Assembly (NCBI GenBank): GCA_023621895.1
Contig: JAMOAF010000009.1
Location: forward strand, 1 to 11,075
Direction: 5' to 3'
Source: Planctomycetota bacterium
GTDB lineage: Bacteria; Planctomycetota; Planctomycetia; Pirellulales; Thermoguttaceae
Length of the DNA: 11,075 bases
A model generated the notes under the pieces. The model was not told the origin of the DNA. It was given only the letters and a program-made list of their open reading frames with translations, and did not search any database. A program made the translations under genes and the position numbers. Each line of letters opens with the position of its first letter. Position 1 is the stretch's first letter. Of the stretch, positions 1 to 6,436 are shown piece after piece.

Positions 1-1311
1 CTTGGCATCCTTGTGGCATTGGCCACGGTCTTTCTGCTCGCCTACTTCTTGAATTTCACGGACGCGAAGATCCAGAGCGCGATCATGGAAGCGTTCTTCA
101 TGCTCCAGTGGTATGCCCAGTACCACACCCTGGCCTGTGTCGTGCCCGCGATGTTCATTGCCGGGGCAATCGCCGTGTTCTTTTCCAAAGAGGCGGTCCT
201 CCGGCACCTCGGGCCTAAGGCCAATAAGATCGAAGCGTACGGCGTGGCTTCAACCTCCGGGACGGTGCTGGCGGTCTGCTCTTGCAGCGTGTTGCCCATG
301 TTCGCGGGAATCTATCGCGTCGGCGCGGGACTCGGACCGGCTTCGGCGTTCCTCTACTCCGGGCCGGCGATCAACGTGATGGCCATCTTCCTGACCGCTC
401 GGGTTCTGGGCTTCGACCTGGGCATCGCTCGGATCATTGGTTCGATCGCCTTCGCTGTCGTCATTGGGCTGATCATGGCGGCAATTTTCCGCAAGGAGGA
501 CGAGCAGCGGACAGCCGCCGTAATGGCCATGCCCGATCCGCCCCCGGCGAAGCGAAACCTCTGGCAGACGGCTTTGTTCTTCATTGCGATGATCGCCTTC
601 TTGGTGTTCAGCGATTGGGCCAATCCCAGCCAGACGATCATCGAGAAGACGGACGGCACGGTGATGAAAGTCTCCGTCTTACAGAAGACCGGCGAGACGT
701 ACCGCGTGCAACTCAATCAGCCGTTGGACAACATGAACAAGGGCGCGAAACTCACGTTTCCCACCAGCGAGATCGCCTCGGAGAAAGACTGGACTCCAGA
801 AAACTACCGTTGGGCCGTCTGGGTGTTTCACCACCGCTGGTATTTCGCCGGCGCTTGCTTCCTGGCTGTCCTGGCGATGATCTGGGTCTGGTTCGACCGG
901 CAGGAACTGGGCGAGTGGATGGACCAGACATGGAGTTTCTCCAAGTCGATCATCCCCCTGCTGTTCGGCGGCGTTCTGGTGACCGGCTTCGTCGGGGCCC
1001 TGATTCCGGAAGAAGTCGTCGCCGGTTGGGTCGGCGGCGACAGCTTCCGGTCGAATCTCATCGCCTCGATGATCGGCGGGATGTGGTATTTCGCCACCTT
1101 GACCGAGATCCCGATCCTGGAGGCCCTCCTCGGCCTGGGAATGGGCCGCGGCCCCGCATTGGCGCTGCTTCTGGCCGGGCCGGCGCTGTCGCTGCCGAGC
1201 ATCGCCGTCGTTTACAGCATCATCGGCTTCAAGAAGACGGCGACATTCGTATTCTTATGCGTGATTATGAGCACGATTGTGGGCATGGTCTTCGGATGGT
1301 ACTTCCTGTAG
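1..1311 (+). CDS. ArsP-type permease (DUF318 family), 5' partial
   Basis: Polytopic inner-membrane permease of the ArsP_1/DUF318 family. Characterised relatives export trivalent organoarsenicals, and others are annotated as Cu/Zn exporters. The frame is open to the first base of the window, so the true start probably lies upstream; a GTG at 13 is the first start codon visible. 436 residues are seen. Residues 93-96 are CSCS in a CSCSxLP motif within a membrane helix, the family's putative metal(loid) thiolate site, followed by SGPAIN (120-125). A second half repeats the pattern with TEIP (368-371) and AGPALSLPS (392-400), consistent with two-fold pseudosymmetry. Between the halves, residues about 205-270 form a hydrophilic, probably extracytoplasmic insert. 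The downstream genes share its strand and include a C_GCAxxG_C_C redox protein, a family often found near transporter genes. Family is confident; substrate is inferred. Confidence 0.87.
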   Translation, partial: LGILVALATVFLLAYFLNFTDAKIQSAIMEAFFMLQWYAQYHTLACVVPAMFIAGAIAVFFSKEAVLRHLGPKANKIEAYGVASTSGTVLAVCSCSVLPMFAGIYRVGAGLGPASAFLYSGPAINVMAIFLTARVLGFDLGIARIIGSIAFAVVIGLIMAAIFRKEDEQRTAAVMAMPDPPPAKRNLWQTALFFIAMIAFLVFSDWANPSQTIIEKTDGTVMKVSVLQKTGETYRVQLNQPLDNMNKGAKLTFPTSEIASEKDWTPENYRWAVWVFHHRWYFAGACFLAVLAMIWVWFDRQELGEWMDQTWSFSKSIIPLLFGGVLVTGFVGALIPEEVVAGWVGGDSFRSNLIASMIGGMWYFATLTEIPILEALLGLGMGRGPALALLLAGPALSLPSIAVVYSIIGFKKTATFVFLCVIMSTIVGMVFGWYFL

Positions 1312-1444
1312 CCCCCGCTCAAACGACCTGAATGAGGAAGAGCAAATCAAGGTGATGGCCAAGGTTGCCTCGCCTGACGAGATCAAAGCCTTTTCCCGGT
1401 GACCCTCGGAACCACCACATACATTGGAGTCAGTGGGTGCGACC
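1312..1444 (+). other. Intergenic spacer with a possible short reading-frame remnant
   Basis: This 133-bp gap separates the permease from the dehydrogenase-like gene. A frame that is open back into the permease 3' end and closes with TGA at 1400-1402 encodes a well-formed hydrophilic peptide, from 1328 LNEEEQIKVMAKVASPDEIK followed by AFSR. It has no ATG until 1355, with a GTG at 1352 preceded by a purine run GAGGAAGAG at 1334-1342. It could be a degraded gene end, a tiny ORF, or chance. No terminator-like hairpin was seen. Confidence 0.3.
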
Positions 1445-2224
1445 ATGAGCGACAAGACGATTGGATTCATCGGTGGCGGGCGGATTGCCCGCATCTTCCT
1501 CGGGGGATGGAGCAGGGCGGGCAAGCTGCCCGGGCCCATCGTGGTTAGCGACACGGACCCCCATGTTCTCGATACACTCAAGCAGGAATTCACTGCCGTA
1601 GACGCGGTCTGCGACGGGAATCTGGCGGCCATGAACCAGGACGTCGTCTTTCTGGCCGTGCATCCGCCCGCAATACCCGATGCACTGCCGAAACTCAAGG
1701 GCGCGGCCAGGTCCACGACGATTCTCGTGTCTCTTGCCCCGAAGTTCACCATCGGCAAATTGGCGGAGTTATTGGGTGGCTTCAATCGATTGGCACGGGT
1801 AATTCCCAACGCCCCCTCAATCGTCGGCGCGGGTTTCAATCCACTGGCATTCTCCACAAGCCTTACGAACGCGGATCGTGAGATTGTGCGAAACCTCCTG
1901 GCTCCGTTGGGCGAGTGCCATGAGACGGAGGAAGGCAAGCTCGAGGCGTTTGCCGTGTTGACCGGCATGGGACCGACGTATTTCTGGCCGCTCCTGTACG
2001 AACTGGTCGCGTTGGGCGAATCTTTCGGATTGACACGGCCAGAAGCCATCGCCGGTGTACGGCAAGTGCTCGCCGGCACGGTCGCCACCATGTCGAACTC
2101 GGGACTTGACGCCGAGGCTGTGCAGGATCTCGTTCCCGTCAAACCGCTGGCGGACGTCGTGCCGATGATTCTGGATGCGTTTCGGACCAGACTAACGGCC
2201 GTCTTCGACAAGATCAAGCCGTGA
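1445..2224 (+). CDS. Pyrroline-5-carboxylate reductase-like NAD(P)-binding oxidoreductase, diverged
   Basis: A 259-residue cytoplasmic protein with the P5CR (ProC) architecture. The N-terminal Rossmann fold carries IGFIGGGRIA (6-15), the dinucleotide loop. AVHPP (71-75) sits where ProC has VKPQ, and RVIPNAPSIVGAG (118-130) matches the ProC RVMPNTPxxVGxG block. A C-terminal dimerisation-like part contains LTGMGPTYF (172-180). The canonical P5CR signature near the C terminus (…SPGGTT…) is missing: residues 229-243 read LVPVKPLADVVPMIL. It is therefore probably a paralogue and not the proline biosynthetic enzyme. ATG 1445 was chosen because MSDKTIGFIGGG is the usual family start. In-frame TTG (1424) and GTG (1433) lie upstream, and the only SD-like GGAG (1426-1429) is 15 nt from the ATG, so the start is uncertain. 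The same-strand neighbours are metalloid/redox genes. Substrate unknown. Confidence 0.8.
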   Translation: MSDKTIGFIGGGRIARIFLGGWSRAGKLPGPIVVSDTDPHVLDTLKQEFTAVDAVCDGNLAAMNQDVVFLAVHPPAIPDALPKLKGAARSTTILVSLAPKFTIGKLAELLGGFNRLARVIPNAPSIVGAGFNPLAFSTSLTNADREIVRNLLAPLGECHETEEGKLEAFAVLTGMGPTYFWPLLYELVALGESFGLTRPEAIAGVRQVLAGTVATMSNSGLDAEAVQDLVPVKPLADVVPMILDAFRTRLTAVFDKIKP

Positions 2225-2227
2225 CCC

Positions 2228-2249
2228 GCAGACAGTAGTCTGCTTTCTC
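2228..2249 (+). terminator. Hairpin with short T-tract after the ProC-like gene
   Basis: GCAGAC (2228-2233) pairs perfectly with GTCTGC (2238-2243) around an AGTA loop, followed directly by TTTCTC. It begins three bases after the TGA at 2222-2224. The six-pair stem and interrupted T-run would make a weak or leaky intrinsic terminator at best, or an mRNA processing/stability element inside an operon. On the opposite strand there is no T-run after the stem. Confidence 0.4.
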
Positions 2250-2315
2250 GGCGGAACACTCAAGCGGCAACGGACGCAACACATTTCAGCCCAATGACAA
2301 ACGAGGGGAATCGCC

Positions 2316-3029
2316 ATGCAGTCTTCCTTGACACGTCGGACGTTCGTTCAAACGATGGGAATCGGGGCGGGAGCAGCAGCCGGCCTGGCTGCCCTCCAAG
2401 CCGATGCGAGCGAGGCCGCCGGCGGTGGCATCAAGATCATCGGCGTTGCTTGCAGCCCTCGCCGAGGCAAGACGACCGCCCAGGCCCTGGCCATCTGCCT
2501 GGACGCCACCCGGGAGGTGGCCCCTGACACGATCGAGACGGAGCTGATCGAGTTGGCCGATCTGGAGATTCCCGGCTACATCGCCGCCGGGATTCCGCTC
2601 AAGCCGGGGCACAAGGACGATTTTGGCGACGTGGCCGCGAAGCTCGTGGACGGGCGAGTGCGGGGGATCCTCATCGGCACGCCCGTCTACTTCGGCAGCA
2701 TGACCTCGCTCTGCAAGGCTTTTCTGGACCGCTGTTTTGCGCTCCGCGCGCGGAAATTCGCGCTGGCCAACAAGGTCGGCGGCGTCGTGGCCGTCGGCGG
2801 CGTCCGAAACGGCGGCCAGGAATTGACGATCCAGTGTGTCCAGTCGGCCCTGCTCTGCCAGGAAATGATCGTCGTCGGAGACGGCCGTCCCACGTGCCAC
2901 ACCGGCGCCACCGTCTGGAACAGCGGCAACGACGACATTTCCCAGGATGAGTTCGGCGTCGGCACGGTGAAGAACCTGGGGCGGCGCGTCGCGGAAGTCG
3001 CCCTGAATCGCGCCGCGCCGAGCGCGTGA
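2316..3029 (+). CDS. Tat-exported flavodoxin-family / NADPH-dependent FMN reductase-like protein
   Basis: A 237-residue flavoprotein with a twin-arginine signal. Residues 6-12 (TRRTFVQ) followed by a small-residue hydrophobic stretch (15-27) and candidate cleavage sites near Ala30-Ala35 indicate folded, cofactor-loaded export. The mature part starts with IKIIGVACSPRRGKTT (39-54), the flavin-phosphate loop of FMN reductase/iron-sulfur-flavoprotein relatives, where SPRxxGNT is more usual. GTPVYFGSMTSLCKAFLDR (121-139) and KVGGVVAVGG (153-162) are further family blocks. Seven cysteines (46, 61, 133, 140, 174, 181, 194) are present, but the close-spaced cluster of classical iron-sulfur flavoproteins is not obvious. 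The start is firm: GAGGGGA (2303-2309) lies six bases before the ATG. The next gene encodes another Tat substrate with a heme motif, so it may exchange electrons with that cytochrome outside the cytoplasm. Fold is confident; partner and substrate are inferred. Confidence 0.83.
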   Translation: MQSSLTRRTFVQTMGIGAGAAAGLAALQADASEAAGGGIKIIGVACSPRRGKTTAQALAICLDATREVAPDTIETELIELADLEIPGYIAAGIPLKPGHKDDFGDVAAKLVDGRVRGILIGTPVYFGSMTSLCKAFLDRCFALRARKFALANKVGGVVAVGGVRNGGQELTIQCVQSALLCQEMIVVGDGRPTCHTGATVWNSGNDDISQDEFGVGTVKNLGRRVAEVALNRAAPSA

Positions 3030-3084
3030 ATCGTGCCGTGGACATTGGGCTCTCGCTGAAGCAGATCATTCACGTTACTTGATT

Positions 3085-3090
3085 GGAGGA
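3085..3090 (+). promoter_or_regulatory. Ribosome binding site fixing the start of the cytochrome-like gene
   Basis: GGAGGA lies 10 bases before the ATG at 3101. An in-frame TTG at 3083 would place this motif inside the coding region, so 3101 is the preferred start. It gives the protein a proper Tat-type N terminus. Confidence 0.6.
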
Positions 3091-3100
3091 CTTGAGGACC

Positions 3101-3919
3101 ATGAACGGCATCAGGCGAAGAGACTTGATCGGATACTTCGGGATGGCGGTCGGAGCCGGTGTTGTGCCGAGATGCCAGCCGTCGCCGGGAGCATCGCCGG
3201 CGCAGGCAGGCTCGGCGGACCCGCGGGGAGACAACAACTCATGGGTCTATGTGCCTCTCGACCCCGCTCGCGTAGGTGAGAAGGTCTACGAGCTCTATAG
3301 CGAGGGCGGCTGCATGTACGCGATCTCTGGCGGCATTCTCGCGTGCCATCGTGAAGCGGCCGAAACGCCTGCCCCAGCGTTTCCGCTGCACATGATGAAA
3401 TATGGCGCGGGTGGGGTAGGTGGCTGGGGAACCCTCTGCGGGGCGCTCAACGGGGCCGCCGCAATGATTGGATTGTTTGTCGTCGACAAACAAGGCCGCG
3501 AACAACTCGTTAATAGCCTATTTGCCTGGTATGAACGGATGAAGCTGCCCAGGTACCGGCCCGCGGGGGCTGATGGACAAACGCAGATCGTGCCCACCAC
3601 GTCCCGATCCGTCCTGTGCCACGTGTCGGTGGGCGCCTGGTGTGACGAATCCGGCTTGAAGGTTGACAGCAAGGAGAAGACGGAGCGTTGCCGGCGATTG
3701 ACGGTGGATGTTGCCATGAAAACGGTCAAACTGCTGAATGCCTATTGCCGGGAGAGCCAAGCCGGTCCGGAACCAGGCCCGCCACGCCAGACAGGCACGG
3801 CGCCGCGCAAGGGGGTGCTTCCAGGCGAATGGATGGGGAAAATGCGCTGCGACACGTGTCACCAGCCCGTTGAGAACCCCGCACACGCGGGGAGCTTGTT
3901 GGGGAGTCAAAGGCGATGA
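3101..3919 (+). CDS. C_GCAxxG_C_C family redox protein, split-Soret cytochrome c-like, Tat-exported
   Basis: A 272-residue protein beginning GIRRRDLIGYFGMAVGAG (3-20), a Tat-type signal with a twin-arginine core and a short hydrophobic stretch. The body matches the C_GCAxxG_C_C family: EGGCMYAISGG (68-78) for the GCAxxG block, GGWGTLCGALNGAAA (107-121), then Cys173, Cys181, Cys197 and Cys216. Near the C terminus MRCDTCHQP (248-256) is a CxxCH c-type heme attachment motif (Cys250, Cys253, His254). The family includes the split-Soret cytochrome c of Desulfovibrio, which has one covalent heme per chain and an iron-sulfur centre; length and layout fit that type. An iron-sulfur centre inserted in the cytoplasm would explain Tat export, with heme attached outside. 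It follows the Tat flavoprotein by 71 bp and ends 25 bp from the convergent arsR stop. The cytochrome assignment is an inference from the motif and remembered family layout. Confidence 0.75.
   Translation: MNGIRRRDLIGYFGMAVGAGVVPRCQPSPGASPAQAGSADPRGDNNSWVYVPLDPARVGEKVYELYSEGGCMYAISGGILACHREAAETPAPAFPLHMMKYGAGGVGGWGTLCGALNGAAAMIGLFVVDKQGREQLVNSLFAWYERMKLPRYRPAGADGQTQIVPTTSRSVLCHVSVGAWCDESGLKVDSKEKTERCRRLTVDVAMKTVKLLNAYCRESQAGPEPGPPRQTGTAPRKGVLPGEWMGKMRCDTCHQPVENPAHAGSLLGSQRR
3877..3892. repeat. Perfect GC hairpin at the cytochrome-like gene's 3' end
   Basis: CCCCGC (3877-3882) and GCGGGG (3887-3892) form a perfect six-pair stem with an ACAC loop, inside the last codons of the + strand gene. 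Read on the - strand the stem is followed by TTCTC and lies about 50 bases past the arsR stop, so it could help end transcription from the convergent operon. The T-run is too poor for a confident terminator call in either direction. Confidence 0.3.
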
Positions 3920-3944
3920 CGCTCTAGCCGATTTAGACTTCTAC

Positions 3945-4355
3945 TTAGCGATTGTGTCGCTCGTCTCCATCGTGATTTCGGCCGTGTTGGGCCGGATTAT
4001 CTCGCGCCGCACATAACTCGTGCGGGTCCGAATTGCAGATCGCCGCCAGCCGCTTCTTGTCGTTGAGAACCTTGGGGTCCCTTGCCAGCGAGCGCAGGGC
4101 CCAATCCTGGCTGCTTCGGACAACTTCCGGCGCCTGATCGTCGGCGAGCCGATAGTACATCCAGCGACCGTCTTTGCGGCTTTCGACCAATCGTGCCTGC
4201 TTCAGGATCGACATGTGCTTGGAGATCGTCGAAGTGGCCAGGCTGGTGAGTTCCACGATCTGGCAGACGCAAAGCTCTCCCCGCTGCAATGCAAGCAGGA
4301 CCCGCACGCGTGTTTCGTCCGCCAAGGCCTTGGTGATCGCCATGAAATCCCGCAT
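3945..4355 (-). CDS. arsR: ArsR/SmtB-family metalloid-responsive repressor
   Basis: A 136-residue winged-helix repressor that should release DNA when it binds As(III), Sb(III) or a related thiophilic ion. LADETRVRVLLAL (11-23) opens the fold. ELCVC (27-31) is the ArsR-type metalloid-binding motif at the start of the recognition unit. TSTISKHMSILKQARLVESR (41-60) is the DNA-recognition helix-turn-helix, and KDGRWMYYRL (61-70) the wing. The third Cys of the E. coli site (CxCxxC) is missing; Cys107 and Cys115 in the C-terminal part might supply ligands. ATG 4355 is chosen because GGAG sits five bases upstream and the fold starts there; a frame extension to 4475 has no family resemblance. It is the last gene of the - strand operon, 109 bp after the ABC ATPase. 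The final 20 residues are hydrophilic and unlike the family, so the C terminus is less certain. Confidence 0.9.
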   Translation of the reverse strand: MRDFMAITKALADETRVRVLLALQRGELCVCQIVELTSLATSTISKHMSILKQARLVESRKDGRWMYYRLADDQAPEVVRSSQDWALRSLARDPKVLNDKKRLAAICNSDPHELCAARDNPAQHGRNHDGDERHNR

Positions 4356-4464
4356 GCTGTCTCCGGAATCAAGACCAGAACCGAGATCGGTGATGCGCTC
4401 GGTTGTAGGCAGATCGCGGCGAGGTGTCAAGGTCTCACCGTTGCCCCGGGCGCGGCTGGTCTCG

Positions 4465-5160
4465 TCAGGCCACATGCAGTTGCCCTCGCGACTGGTCGGA
4501 GGCGACGATCTTCCCGGCCTTGATGCGCAGGGTGCGTTTGGCCCGTGCCGCGGCCCGCGGATCGTGCGTGACCATGACGATCGTCTTGCCTTCCTGGTTG
4601 AACTCCTCGAAATAGCCGATTACCTGCCGACTCGTATCGGGATCCAGGTTCCCGGTCGGTTCGTCGGCCAGAATCAACGCAGGATCGTTCGCCAGCATCC
4701 TGGCCAGCGCGACGCGTTGCTGTTGGCCGACGCTCAATTCGCACGGCTTGTGATGAATCCTGTCGCCCAGCCCGACGCGATCAAGGAGGCTTGCCGCCCG
4801 TTCTTCTTGGATGGCATCGTCCACCCCGGCCAGATACATCGGGATCTGGACGTTCTCCAAGGCGGTCAGGTAACCGACCAGGTTGAACGTCTGGAAAACG
4901 AAGCCGACGTTGTTGGTCCGCAATCCGGCCCGGTCGTCCGCGTTCAAGTCGTAAATCGACTCTCCGCCGAACAGAACTCGGCCTGACGTGGGAGACAGCA
5001 TGCCGCCGAGCATCAGCAGGAGCGTACTTTTGCCGCATCCACTCGGACCGACAACCGATACGAAATCGCCTTTGTCGATCGCCACGCTGGCGTTGTCCAG
5101 CGCTGTCACGTATTCCCCGCGGTGGCGATACTTCTTGGTAACGTTGTCCATCTTCAGCAT
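4465..5160 (-). CDS. MacB/LolD-type ABC transporter ATP-binding protein
   Basis: A 231-residue ATPase of the lipoprotein-release/MacB class that powers the adjacent FtsX-fold permease. All catalytic motifs are intact: Walker A GPSGCGKST (38-46), Q-loop Gln90, signature LSVGQ (142-146), Walker B LILADE (162-167), D-loop NLD (171-173) and switch His199 in VTHD. The start is set by AGGAGA in the last codons of the upstream permease, with only three bases between that gene's stop and this ATG. This tight spacing suggests translational coupling and a stoichiometric pair. MacB-type transporters usually act as mechanotransmitters on extracytoplasmic substrates rather than moving them through the membrane. 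The substrate is unknown. The operon context with arsR and a Cys-tailed thioredoxin-like protein points to metal or thiol stress, which is an inference. Confidence 0.92.
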   Translation of the reverse strand: MLKMDNVTKKYRHRGEYVTALDNASVAIDKGDFVSVVGPSGCGKSTLLLMLGGMLSPTSGRVLFGGESIYDLNADDRAGLRTNNVGFVFQTFNLVGYLTALENVQIPMYLAGVDDAIQEERAASLLDRVGLGDRIHHKPCELSVGQQQRVALARMLANDPALILADEPTGNLDPDTSRQVIGYFEEFNQEGKTIVMVTHDPRAAARAKRTLRIKAGKIVASDQSRGQLHVA

Positions 5161-5163
5161 CGG

Positions 5164-6378
5164 TCAAATCTCCTGGAACGTCGCACAAGGATCAAGTCGA
5201 GCAGCACGCCACGCGGGAAAGAAGCTGGCTGCCAAGGCCAAGCCAACGGAAATCAGCACGGCCCAAATCGCCAGCAGCGGCATGGGGAGCACGGGCACAC
5301 CGGCCAGTTGCGGTCCCATGGCAACTGCAAGAAGCGACCCCAGCAGGTAGCCTCCGACACCGCCCGCGAGTCCCAGAAGCAGTGCCTTCAGAAGAAAGAT
5401 CCGCAGGATCAGCCGTGAATTGGCTCCCAACGCCATCAGTGTCCCGATCTCGCGTCGCCGTTCGAAGACGTTGGAATACATGTAGTTGGCGATACCGGCG
5501 CCGCCCACAAACAGGATGATGACCAGGAAGATGAGCGACAGCCGCGACATCATGTGGTTCATCTTGATCTGGGACTCGGCGATCTGGGTGACCGTCACGA
5601 CTTTCGCCTCGGGCAGGAGCGAGTTGAGTTTCTGCACCAGGCCCTTCGCAATCTCCTGGCAGCAGCCCACGATTTCAATGGCATTGACCACGGGCCCCTT
5701 GCCCGCCAATTCCTGCACGCGATGCAGGTGCGCGAAGACGCGGGAATCATCGACGGTTCCCGTCTGCGGCAATACGGCCGTCACCTTGAATTCCTGGCCG
5801 AGCAGGGTGAGGCGATCGCCTTCCTTCAACGACAGCGCCGAGACGACGTCGGCCCCGACCAGGGCTTCGTCGCTCGCCAGGTCGTCGATCACGCGCTGGC
5901 GAACCAGCGTCTTCTTGTCGGCTTTGGCGAAAGGCAGCGTCGGCATCGCGCCGCATCCTTCCGGCCGCGAGAAGATTCCAGCGCCCGCCCATGCGGCTTT
6001 GGCCTGGAATTCACTCTTCGGCAAGATGCCGGTCAAGGTGAAGCTGCGCCCCTGGATATCCACGGGCACGGAGAGTTTCGGAGAAAGGTTGTCCAATCCC
6101 TGCAAGCTGGACATGGCCAGTTGGCCGACATACTCCTCCGGGATGGTGTCTCCCTGCAAGTCGGCGGCGTAGTAGTTTTGCAGCGTCGCCGACTTGGGCA
6201 ACACGAGGATGTTGGCTCCCAAAGAGTCCATCTCGCGAGCCACGGCCTTCTCTGAATAGACCGTAATGTTCTTGATCGAAACGATCACCGTGATTCCGAG
6301 CAGGATGGCCAGGAAGCTGGTGGCCAACTGGCTCTTTCGTTCGAATATTTCGCGCAACACGAGCGTCCGAAGTCGCAT
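5164..6378 (-). CDS. MacB/FtsX-type ABC transporter permease
   Basis: A 404-residue inner-membrane protein with the MacB layout: one N-terminal membrane helix (about 18-38), a large extracytoplasmic domain (about 40-275, MacB periplasmic core type), then three helices of the FtsX domain (about 279-303, 326-354 and 365-388). NVFERRREIGTLMALG (303-318) is the FtsX-family cytoplasmic loop, and the end PAWRAARLDPC (388-398) matches the family terminus. The extracytoplasmic domain carries Cys142 in a GCG motif and a Cys239-Cys240 pair, unusual for this class; Cys398 is near the cytoplasmic C terminus. GGAG lies eight bases before ATG 6378. The gene sits 58 bp after the thioredoxin-like gene and three bases before its ATPase. 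It probably forms a homodimer with that ATPase. The substrate cannot be deduced. Confidence 0.9.
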   Translation of the reverse strand: MRLRTLVLREIFERKSQLATSFLAILLGITVIVSIKNITVYSEKAVAREMDSLGANILVLPKSATLQNYYAADLQGDTIPEEYVGQLAMSSLQGLDNLSPKLSVPVDIQGRSFTLTGILPKSEFQAKAAWAGAGIFSRPEGCGAMPTLPFAKADKKTLVRQRVIDDLASDEALVGADVVSALSLKEGDRLTLLGQEFKVTAVLPQTGTVDDSRVFAHLHRVQELAGKGPVVNAIEIVGCCQEIAKGLVQKLNSLLPEAKVVTVTQIAESQIKMNHMMSRLSLIFLVIILFVGGAGIANYMYSNVFERRREIGTLMALGANSRLILRIFLLKALLLGLAGGVGGYLLGSLLAVAMGPQLAGVPVLPMPLLAIWAVLISVGLALAASFFPAWRAARLDPCATFQEI

Positions 6379-6436
6379 GATGTATTCTCCGTAAGTCGCG
6401 GATCAACAGCATTAAGAACGGGAGCGCAGCACTGAG

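Noticed and set aside
282..1331. Long second-frame open reading frame over the permease
   Set aside because: Arg/Gly-rich low-complexity translation typical of a GC-rich shadow frame; the permease frame has clear family motifs.
1255..2259. Long antisense open frame over the ProC-like gene
   Set aside because: No domain recognisable; the sense frame has an intact Rossmann motif and family blocks.
3917..3919. TGA of the cytochrome-like gene read as selenocysteine, since some C_GCAxxG_C_C proteins are selenoproteins
   Set aside because: The frame beyond the TGA gives no family-like sequence, runs antisense into arsR, and no obvious SECIS-like stem-loop follows the codon.
4356..4475. N-terminal extension of ArsR to an upstream start
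   Set aside because: The added 40 residues have no ArsR similarity, and a good GGAG sits five bases before the internal ATG at 4355.
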